Below, piece by piece: positions 1 through 5,496 of a stretch of 5,496 nt of DNA. Under the pieces are notes generated by a model. It was not told the DNA's origin and made no database searches. It worked only from the letters and a program-made list of their open reading frames with translations. How positions within the stretch are numbered: the first letter of the stretch is position 1; the number at the start of each line of letters is the position of its first letter. The translations under genes and the position numbers were made by a program. The stretch covers positions 1 through 5,496 of the forward strand of contig CALGUD010000060.1 of NCBI GenBank assembly GCA_937901915.1, in the 5' to 3' direction. This DNA comes from an uncultured Flavobacteriaceae bacterium (GTDB lineage: Bacteria > Bacteroidota > Bacteroidia > Flavobacteriales > Flavobacteriaceae).

Positions 1-62
1 GCTAAACCTAGAAATCATCGATCAAAGACTGGTAGCTTAAATCGAACTCACGTTATAATAAG

Positions 63-596
63 ATGGATGAAGAATTAGAGTGTTATATTTCTGAAAAAGA
101 AATTGCAACATACAAAGCGAAAGCTAATATTGCTACACAAATTATGGCTACACAATCCAAACGTTTACAAGAACTAAAAGATGATGGCTATTTTGAAGAT
201 TTCAGGCATATGGAATTCCATCACTTGTTAGTTTCCTTTTATGAAGATCAGGGTAAATCCGAGCGTATTAAAAACTTTCCTTTTCCCAGGCAATATGCCT
301 CAACAGCTTTATGGCTCACTCTGGTCTTTAGCTTTTTAATACCTTTCGGAATGCTGGATAGTTTTAAAGAGGGTGGAGTGTTTTATTGGCTTTGTCCACT
401 TATTACGGCCCTTGTTATCTGGATATTTTTCTTAATGGAGAAAATAGGTGATTATTCAGAAAACCCTTTTGAAGGGGCTTATAATGATGTGCCTATTACA
501 TCGATTGCAAAAAGTATTGAGATTGATTTAAGGCAAATGATAGATGATGAAAATATCCCTGAACCGGTGGCTGCTGTGAATGGATTTTTGCTTTAA
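63..596 (+). CDS. Bestrophin-family (RFP-TM/UPF0187) anion channel, C-terminal half only; probably a truncated or frameshifted gene
   Basis: The 177 residues match the C-terminal half of bacterial bestrophin-like channels (family of E. coli YneE), which are inner-membrane pentameric ion channels of about 290-330 residues. Visible hallmarks are G-x-x-ERI at residues 64-69 followed by a PFPRQYA segment (73-79), two hydrophobic membrane segments (about 80-98 and 105-126), NPFEG (134-138), NDVPIT (141-146), IEIDLRQM (152-159) and IPEP (165-168) near the end. Missing are roughly the first 120-130 family residues, with the first membrane helices and the pore neck. The reading frame has stops at 3-5, 9-11 and 33-35, and the other two forward frames close at 38-40 and 76-78, so no in-frame extension exists. 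ATG 63 is simply the first Met after the last stop and has no ribosome binding site. A functional channel is unlikely from this ORF alone; it could be a gene remnant, or a sequencing error may hide an intact gene. The family call is firm; the start is not. Confidence 0.75.
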   Translation: MDEELECYISEKEIATYKAKANIATQIMATQSKRLQELKDDGYFEDFRHMEFHHLLVSFYEDQGKSERIKNFPFPRQYASTALWLTLVFSFLIPFGMLDSFKEGGVFYWLCPLITALVIWIFFLMEKIGDYSENPFEGAYNDVPITSIAKSIEIDLRQMIDDENIPEPVAAVNGFLL

Positions 597-598
597 TT

Positions 599-1174
599 TC
601 ACCAACTATCTCGGGATTTTATATTTTTGAAACAAAGAGAAATGATCTCTTTAATTCGTTTTTGTCTTGTTTCTTCTCTTTTCGCATGGTTAAGCCAATA
701 TAAGTAAGATTTGCGATAGGATGGACTGAAATTCATGTAATTTTCAAAAGCATCGGGGTTTTTGTCAAATGCTTTTTGCAGGTCAGGAGGTACTATTAAA
801 TTTTCGACATCGTCTAAAGCTGTCCAACTGCCGTTTTGTTTGGCAATTTCAATTTTATTTAACCCCGCATCATGCATTAAATTTTCTGCAATAAGTGATT
901 CTATATGCGTTTTATTCACTTTACTCCAAACACTTTTATCTCTTCTGGGGCAAAAGTATTGCCTCCTTCGTTCGTCATCAAGCCTTTTAGCTGTTGAATC
1001 TATCCATCCAAAGCATAAAGCTACTTTTACAGCCTCTTCCCATCGCATACTCGGCATTTTGCTACCTACTTTGTAAAGTATCAGATATACCCCTGTAGAT
1101 GTGTTATGATTTTTTTCGAGCCAGGCTCTCCATTCTACAGAGGTCTTAAAGTAAAAGTGAATTTCTTCATTCAT
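599..1174 (-). CDS. YdeI/OmpD-associated (OmdA-like) family protein
   Basis: This 191-residue soluble protein has the layout of the YdeI / 'bacteriocin-protection, YdeI or OmpD-associated' family (COG4430 type). The N-terminal half carries an F-x-S-x-x-x-W-R-x-WL-like opening (residues 9-19), the signature WEEAVKVALCFGWIDS (45-60) and YFCPRRDKSVWSKVN (73-87). A middle GSW-x-x-LDDVE segment (115-124) leads into VPPDLQKAF (128-136). The C-terminal motif (149-178) has the conserved S-P-S-Y-R-K-x-Y-L-Y-W-L-x-x-A-K-R-x-E-T-R pattern. Length is typical, and no signal peptide or membrane segment is seen. The biochemical role is unresolved; family names refer to genetic links with porins and peptide tolerance in enterobacteria and should not be read as function here. 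It lies 73 bp downstream of the trehalose synthase gene on the same strand, so read-through transcription is possible. A weak Bacteroidota-like promoter may also sit in the gap. Its stop is 2 bp from the convergent bestrophin stop. Confidence 0.88.
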   Translation of the reverse strand: MNEEIHFYFKTSVEWRAWLEKNHNTSTGVYLILYKVGSKMPSMRWEEAVKVALCFGWIDSTAKRLDDERRRQYFCPRRDKSVWSKVNKTHIESLIAENLMHDAGLNKIEIAKQNGSWTALDDVENLIVPPDLQKAFDKNPDAFENYMNFSPSYRKSYLYWLNHAKREETRQKRIKEIISLCFKNIKSRDSW

Positions 1175-1206
1175 AATAGGGAGTGAATCTTATCTAGAGA
1201 TATTAA

Positions 1207-1240
1207 AAAAAATAATTGTTTCTTCTAATCTTATTTGCAA
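1207..1240 (-). promoter_or_regulatory. Weak candidate Bacteroidota-type promoter upstream of the YdeI-like gene
   Basis: On the minus strand, TTG (plus positions 1238-1240) lies 23 bases before TATTTTTT (plus 1207-1214). The Bacteroidota sigma-A consensus is TTG, about 17-23 bases, then TAnnTTTG, so the -7 element matches except for the final G, and the spacing is at the upper limit. It would place a transcript start some 25-30 bases before ATG 1174. In such AT-rich sequence this match could easily be chance. Confidence 0.2.
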
Positions 1241-1247
1241 TTCTGTA

Positions 1248-3461
1248 TTAGTTATCTGATATAAATTTACTTAATAAATCCCTTACTTTTTCGGTGCCTT
1301 TAATGTAATATTTAGCACTTGTTTTTTTATAGCCTACTTTTACTGTATGCGCTTCATCAGGGAGTTCCTGGAACATGAACTCGTCGGTCCAGTCATCTCC
1401 GATAGCAAAAATAAAATCATATCCATTTTCACTTACAAGGCGATTGGATGCTCTTCCTTTATTTACATTACCGCTTTTTATTTCAATTACTTTATTTCCT
1501 TCTAATATTGTGAGGTTGTCATTAGCAATTAGACTGGTTAATACCGTTTTTAGTTCCATAACACGTACTTGTATGAGTTCCGGGTCGGCAGTTCTGTAAT
1601 GCCATGCCAGTGAATAATTTTTCTCTTCGATAAAAGTACCTGGAGTTCTATCAACAAATGACTGTAATACGGGTCTGATATTTTCCATCCATTCTTTTTT
1701 AACAACTTCCAGTGCTTCCCATTCTTTTTTAGGTCGTTTAAGCCATATGCCATGTTCTACAATTAATGTATAATCCTTTTTTTCAAACCACTTAGAGAAT
1801 GTTTCTTTATCCCTTCCACTTATAATTACCATATCTGTGTTTTCACTGGCATTGAGTTTATCCAACAGATCGTATAATTTGTCGTCAGGGGATGCATCTT
1901 CCGGATTATTCTCAAAATTTACAAGGGTGCCATCGTAATCCAGTAAAATAAGTTTATTTTTTGCCTTTTTATATGATTGAAAAATGTCTTTTTCTATCAA
2001 AGATGTCATTTTTTTGGAAACATACACATCTTTTGATTTTTGTGTAGAATGCAATGACTTCATAAACTCCTGGACCCATTTGTCTACACTATAGCGTTCC
2101 AATCTTTTTTGGAGTATTGAGTTTCTTCTTATTTGCTCATCTTTAGGCATTTCTAACGCCCTTTTAAGAGTATTGGCAATTTGTTCAAAATTATTGGGAT
2201 TAATTAACAGTGCTTCGTTCATTTCTTTGGCAGCACCGGCCATTTCACTCAATATAAGTACTCCATCTTTATTAACACGCGTAGCAATATATTCTTTAGC
2301 TACCAAATTCATACCATCTCTCACAGGGGTAATAAAAGCAACATCTGCAGCAGTATACAAATCAATTAAATTCTCAAATGGCATAGACCTATAGTAATAC
2401 CAGATCGGAGTCCAGTTTACCGTGGCAAATTTTCCATTAATCCTCCCTACAAGTTCATCCGTTTCTTTCTTTAAGAGTTGATATTGAGGAACGTCAGACC
2501 TTGAAGGTACAGCAAGCATAATTAACCTTGTTTTTTCAATATACTGCGGATACTTATCCAGAAAATATTCAAACGCCTTGATCCGATTAGGTATACCTTT
2601 GGTATAATCCATCCTATCTATGGACAGGATCAGTTTAGTATCAGGAGAAGATTCCAGGTGGTCGTCGAGTCTTTTCTGAAATTCAGATTTTTCGTTTGGA
2701 GGCTGGGTAATATGTTTTTTAGCTGCTTCATAGAATTTTTTATAATCAATACCCATCGGGAAGGAATCTACCTTTATAATCCGGTCATGATATGATATTT
2801 CATTAAAATGTACATCTAAACCCAATATTCTTTTCACAGAACTTAGAAAATGCCTTTCATAATCATAGGTATGAAAACCTAAAAGATCTGCACCGAGCAT
2901 ACCTTTTAATAATTCTTCACGCCAGGGAAATGTCCTGAATATTTCATATGATGGAAAAGGTATGTGAAGGAAAAAACCAATGGAGGTGTCTGGCCTTTCT
3001 TTTTTTATTAATTCCGGTAATAATAATAATTGATAATCATGAATCCAGACCGTATCTCCATCATCAAGATGTTGTAAAACAACATCTGCAAATTTTTGAT
3101 TCACTTCTTTGTATGAAACCCAGTTTTCGGCTTCAAATGTGGTATATTCTAAAAAGTAGTGAAATAATGGCCATAAAGTTTTATTACTAAAACCAAAATA
3201 AAAATTATTAACGTCTTCCTGGGTAAGAGGCACAGTTTCACAATTTTCTTTTTTCACAGCCTTACTTACCTGTTCAGCCAAAGATTCAGTCATATCATCA
3301 TCTGCTAACCCAGACCATCCGATCCATAGGCTATCTCCCTCAGCGTGAACCGATTTCATTCCGGTTGCTAATCCACCAATACTTGGTTTTATATCTAATT
3401 CTTCATCGTTTAACTTGATTTGTAAGGGTAACCTGTTAGAAACTATTATTGTTTTATTCAT
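1248..3461 (-). CDS. Bifunctional alpha,alpha-trehalose-phosphate synthase / trehalose-6-phosphate phosphatase (OtsA-OtsB fusion)
   Basis: This cytoplasmic enzyme is predicted to make trehalose-6-phosphate from a nucleotide-glucose donor and glucose-6-phosphate, then dephosphorylate it to trehalose. Residues 1 to about 470 are a GT20 synthase domain. It shows SNRLP (8-12), GGLATG (29-34), GWSG (48-51), WPLFHYF (97-103), HDYQLLLLPE (141-150, catalytic-site Asp142), LHIPFPS (165-171, His166), the phosphate-binding IDRMDYTKGI (281-290, Arg283 and Lys288) and RDGMNLVAKEY (381-391, Asp382 and Glu390). These correspond to the E. coli OtsA active-site residues. After a charged linker (about 470-500) comes a HAD-type phosphatase: DYDGT (508-512, nucleophile Asp508 and acid/base Asp510), IISGR (546-550), EHGIW (569-573), the Lys668 region GNVNKGR and GDDWTDE (688-694). 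The total of 737 residues is normal for an OtsA plus OtsB fusion. The start MNKTIIVSNRLP is the usual N-terminus, so ATG 3461 is secure. It diverges from the GH15 gene with a 91-bp gap. Both activities look intact; donor preference cannot be read from sequence. Confidence 0.97.
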   Translation of the reverse strand: MNKTIIVSNRLPLQIKLNDEELDIKPSIGGLATGMKSVHAEGDSLWIGWSGLADDDMTESLAEQVSKAVKKENCETVPLTQEDVNNFYFGFSNKTLWPLFHYFLEYTTFEAENWVSYKEVNQKFADVVLQHLDDGDTVWIHDYQLLLLPELIKKERPDTSIGFFLHIPFPSYEIFRTFPWREELLKGMLGADLLGFHTYDYERHFLSSVKRILGLDVHFNEISYHDRIIKVDSFPMGIDYKKFYEAAKKHITQPPNEKSEFQKRLDDHLESSPDTKLILSIDRMDYTKGIPNRIKAFEYFLDKYPQYIEKTRLIMLAVPSRSDVPQYQLLKKETDELVGRINGKFATVNWTPIWYYYRSMPFENLIDLYTAADVAFITPVRDGMNLVAKEYIATRVNKDGVLILSEMAGAAKEMNEALLINPNNFEQIANTLKRALEMPKDEQIRRNSILQKRLERYSVDKWVQEFMKSLHSTQKSKDVYVSKKMTSLIEKDIFQSYKKAKNKLILLDYDGTLVNFENNPEDASPDDKLYDLLDKLNASENTDMVIISGRDKETFSKWFEKKDYTLIVEHGIWLKRPKKEWEALEVVKKEWMENIRPVLQSFVDRTPGTFIEEKNYSLAWHYRTADPELIQVRVMELKTVLTSLIANDNLTILEGNKVIEIKSGNVNKGRASNRLVSENGYDFIFAIGDDWTDEFMFQELPDEAHTVKVGYKKTSAKYYIKGTEKVRDLLSKFISDN

Positions 3462-3552
3462 AAAAGATGTAATTCTTTATTTATTTTTTTTGTTAATTTA
3501 AGGAAATATTGAGTTTTAAAGGTGCTATAAAAATTAAATTGTTGTTTTATTT
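3462..3552. promoter_or_regulatory. Divergent intergenic region between otsAB fusion and GH15 gene
   Basis: These 91 bases separate two start codons that face away from each other, so both promoters should lie here or just inside the opposite gene. The region is very AT-rich with T- and A-tracts. I see no clean TTG/TAnnTTTG pair on either strand and no Shine-Dalgarno-like AGGAGG at either start. The 11-mer TTTATGAATAA spans both start codons, one copy per strand, and TTGTTTTATT occurs directly repeated at 3449-3458 and 3542-3551. Promoter function is inferred only from gene arrangement. Confidence 0.45.
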
Positions 3553-5367
3553 ATGAATAATCTTGATTATGGAATTATTGGAAATTGTAGAAGTGCTGCA
3601 TTAATTTCTAAAACGGGGTCTCTGGATTGGTGTTGTTTGCCCGAATTTGATTCCTCATCGGTTTTTGCTAAAATATTGGATAAAGAAATAGGTGGAAGCT
3701 TTGAATTTCTGGTAGATGAATCATACTCCATAACCCAAAAATATGTTAAAGCTACTTGTGTACTGGTAACTTCTTTCTCAAATGGTAAAGATGCTTTTGA
3801 AGTATACGATTTTATGCCACGATACTATACGGAAAATGGCGGATATCATTCTCCTCCTGATGTTGTAAGGTATATTCAGTATATATCCGGAAAACCAAAA
3901 TTCAGGGTTAAATATGACCCTAAACTGGAATATGCTGCATATGAAACCATTACCTACATAAAAAATGACTTTATTGTGAGTATAACTGATAAAGAGAAGT
4001 TTGATACTTTATTTTTGTATACCGCTTTTAATAAAGAAGATGTTGTGGAAGGTAATGAAATTGAAATCAAAGAGGACAACTTTTTTCTCGCAGGTTATAA
4101 TGAAAAGATACTAATGCCTACTACACAAAAAATGTATCTTGAACTTAACAGAACAAAAGTATATTGGCTTAACTGGATAGACAGAACCCCTAAATATAAA
4201 AAATACTACGAAGAGATTATACGCAGCGCACTTACTTTAAAACTGTTAAGTTATGATAAATCAGGCGCCGTACTGGCTGCAGTCACTACCTCGCTACCTG
4301 AAACTATAGGGGAAGTACGTAATTGGGATTACCGTTTTTGTTGGATAAGGGATGCATCAATGGTAATAAAAGTAGTATCGGATTTAGGGCATAAAAATAT
4401 TGCAAAACGTTATTTGCAATTTGTGATTGACCTTATTCCTGATAAGGATGAGAAGTTACAAATCATGTATGGCATTAATAAGGAAAAAAAGTTAACAGAA
4501 CAAATACTGGGACACCTGAGTGGTTACGAGGGATCCAAACCCGTGAGAATAGGAAATGCTGCTTATGAACAGCGACAAAACGATATTTATGGCATTTTAA
4601 TGGATGTTATCCATGAGCAATTATTAAAATTCAGTACTGATATTGAGAATTGTGAAGAATTATGGACCATTACAAAAGGAATTGTCTGGGTAGTAAATAA
4701 ACACTGGAAAGAAGCAGATAAGGGCATTTGGGAATTCCGTACTGAAGAACGACATTTCACTTTTTCGAAAGTGTTATGTTGGGTTGCAATAGACAGAGCT
4801 TTGAAAGTGGCACATATATTTGGTAAAACTTCTAAAATTGACAAGTGGAAAACTTTAGAACAGGAAATTAAAAAGGATATCCATGAGAATGCATGGAATG
4901 AGGAAGTAGGAGCATTTACACAATCTTACTCTTCAAGGGATCTTGATGCATCTATTTTATTAATGGAACCTTATGGGTTTATAGAAGCTAAAGATCCGAA
5001 ATACATAAAAACGGTAATGGCTATAGAGAGAGAACTAAGTTACGAAGGACTTATGTACCGGTATAAAAATAAAGATGACTTCGGACTACCATCTTCTTCA
5101 TTTACAATTTGTACATTTTGGTTTATAAATGCATTGTTTAAAATCGGAGAAAAGAAAAAAGCCATTACACTATTTGATCAGTTACTTTCTTACAGTAATC
5201 ATTTGGGCTTGTTTAGTGAGGATATTGATTTTAAAACCAAAAGGTTATTGGGTAATTTTCCGCAGGCATATTCTCATTTGGCATTGATTGAAACAGCATT
5301 AAACTTATCAAATGTTATAACAAATGAAGAAAAAGTGATTGGTGCCATGCATCAGCATGAACAGTAA
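3553..5367 (+). CDS. Glycoside hydrolase family 15 protein (glucoamylase/trehalase-like)
   Basis: This 604-residue protein has the bacterial GH15 architecture: an N-terminal beta-sandwich domain (about 1-215) opening with the typical YGIIGNCRSAALISKTGSLDW (6-26), then an (alpha/alpha)6-barrel catalytic domain (about 225-590). Catalytic-domain signatures are NWDYRFCWIRDAS (257-269), GSKPVRIGNAAYEQRQNDIYG (327-347), GIWEFR (391-396), where Glu394 aligns with the general acid, and GLFSEDID (552-559), where Glu556 aligns with the general base, followed by LLGNFPQAYSHLALI (565-579). GH15 enzymes are inverting exo-acting alpha-glucosidases; members include glucoamylases, dextran-type enzymes and actinobacterial or archaeal trehalases. 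No signal peptide is visible, so it should act in the cytoplasm. Together with the divergent trehalose synthase this favours a trehalose-linked substrate, but that is inference. ATG 3553 gives the standard family N-terminus; no ribosome binding site is visible. It ends with tandem TAA TAA and a strong terminator 25 bp further on. Confidence 0.93.
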   Translation: MNNLDYGIIGNCRSAALISKTGSLDWCCLPEFDSSSVFAKILDKEIGGSFEFLVDESYSITQKYVKATCVLVTSFSNGKDAFEVYDFMPRYYTENGGYHSPPDVVRYIQYISGKPKFRVKYDPKLEYAAYETITYIKNDFIVSITDKEKFDTLFLYTAFNKEDVVEGNEIEIKEDNFFLAGYNEKILMPTTQKMYLELNRTKVYWLNWIDRTPKYKKYYEEIIRSALTLKLLSYDKSGAVLAAVTTSLPETIGEVRNWDYRFCWIRDASMVIKVVSDLGHKNIAKRYLQFVIDLIPDKDEKLQIMYGINKEKKLTEQILGHLSGYEGSKPVRIGNAAYEQRQNDIYGILMDVIHEQLLKFSTDIENCEELWTITKGIVWVVNKHWKEADKGIWEFRTEERHFTFSKVLCWVAIDRALKVAHIFGKTSKIDKWKTLEQEIKKDIHENAWNEEVGAFTQSYSSRDLDASILLMEPYGFIEAKDPKYIKTVMAIERELSYEGLMYRYKNKDDFGLPSSSFTICTFWFINALFKIGEKKKAITLFDQLLSYSNHLGLFSEDIDFKTKRLLGNFPQAYSHLALIETALNLSNVITNEEKVIGAMHQHEQ

Positions 5368-5391
5368 TAATTAATTAAACATAATGAATAC

Positions 5392-5431
5392 CATAAAAAA
5401 ATCCCCAACGAGAGTTGAGGATTTTTTTATG
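5392..5431 (+). terminator. Strong intrinsic terminator after the GH15 gene, probably bidirectional
   Basis: An 18-bp stem (5392-5409 with 5414-5431) closes on a GAGA tetraloop (5410-5413), a GNRA-type loop. The core arms are AAAAAAATCCCCAAC and GTTGAGGATTTTTTT, with a 7-A tract upstream and a 7-T tract downstream. The only mismatch is C5405 against A5418. Read from the minus strand the same pair becomes a tolerated G-U wobble, and the A-tract supplies the U-run, so it can terminate transcription from either side. It starts 25 bases after the GH15 stop. Confidence 0.92.
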
Positions 5432-5496
5432 AGCATAATTCGGCGTATTCAGAAGTAACATAAACACTTGATTATCAGTAAAATAATTCGTATTTT

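Noticed and set aside
1..75. Frame-1 and frame-2 readings of the left edge as the missing bestrophin N-terminal part
   Set aside because: Neither translation gives a convincing match to the conserved RHIAWL-type segment of the family; similarity in frame 2 is weak and interrupted by a stop.
762..1076. Plus-strand 104-codon open frame
   Set aside because: It lies antisense inside the well-conserved YdeI-like gene and has no recognisable protein features; it is a shadow frame.
1375..3190. Several 67-80 codon open frames inside the trehalose synthase gene (1375-1599, 1550-1753, 2173-2394, 2948-3190)
   Set aside because: All overlap the fully conserved fusion gene in other frames and show no family motifs.
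3490..3541. Possible promoter for the GH15 gene (TTG at 3490 or 3509 with downstream TATAAA or TAAATTG)
   Set aside because: Spacings do not fit either the Bacteroidota or the sigma-70 pattern, and the -7 element lacks the needed T's; chance matches are expected in this AT-rich stretch.
4587..4844. Minus-strand 85-codon open frame
   Set aside because: Antisense to the catalytic GIWEFR region of the GH15 enzyme, with no independent support.
5428..5457. Tiny plus-strand ORF (ATG to TAA, nine codons) after the terminator
   Set aside because: It overlaps the terminator stem and is too short, with no supporting signal.
1..5496. CRISPR arrays, tRNA/rRNA genes, insertion sequences
   Set aside because: I saw no spaced direct repeats, no tRNA-like cloverleaf, no rRNA sequence, and no transposase coding or terminal inverted repeats.

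Overview
The window is AT-rich, has no Shine-Dalgarno motifs in front of its genes, and encodes proteins that read like those of Bacteroidota (flavobacteria, sphingobacteria or cytophaga type). That assignment is an inference from protein style and base composition, not from a marker gene.

Layout, left to right. Positions 63-596 (+) encode the C-terminal half of a bestrophin-family (RFP-TM/UPF0187) anion channel. All three forward frames are closed within the first 78 bases, so the missing N-terminal half cannot be joined in frame; the gene looks truncated or frameshifted. Two bases after its stop, and convergent with it, lies a YdeI/OmpD-associated-like protein (599-1174, -). Upstream of that on the same strand is a 737-residue bifunctional trehalose-6-phosphate synthase/phosphatase (1248-3461, -), an OtsA-OtsB fusion with both sets of catalytic residues intact. 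A 91-bp AT-rich divergent intergenic region separates it from a glycoside hydrolase family 15 protein (3553-5367, +). A strong 18-bp stem-loop terminator at 5392-5431 closes that gene. The last ~65 bases hold no gene I can support.

The core of the window is a trehalose locus. The fusion enzyme makes trehalose from UDP-glucose (or a similar donor) and glucose-6-phosphate via trehalose-6-phosphate. The divergent GH15 enzyme is a predicted cytoplasmic alpha-glucosidase that could hydrolyse trehalose or a related alpha-glucan. The flanking YdeI-like gene is on the same strand as otsAB, 73 bp downstream, and could be co-transcribed, but there is no evidence for a shared function. This is mostly a recognisable housekeeping/stress locus. 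I did not find a convincing undescribed system; the points most worth checking are the broken bestrophin gene and the real substrate of the GH15 enzyme.
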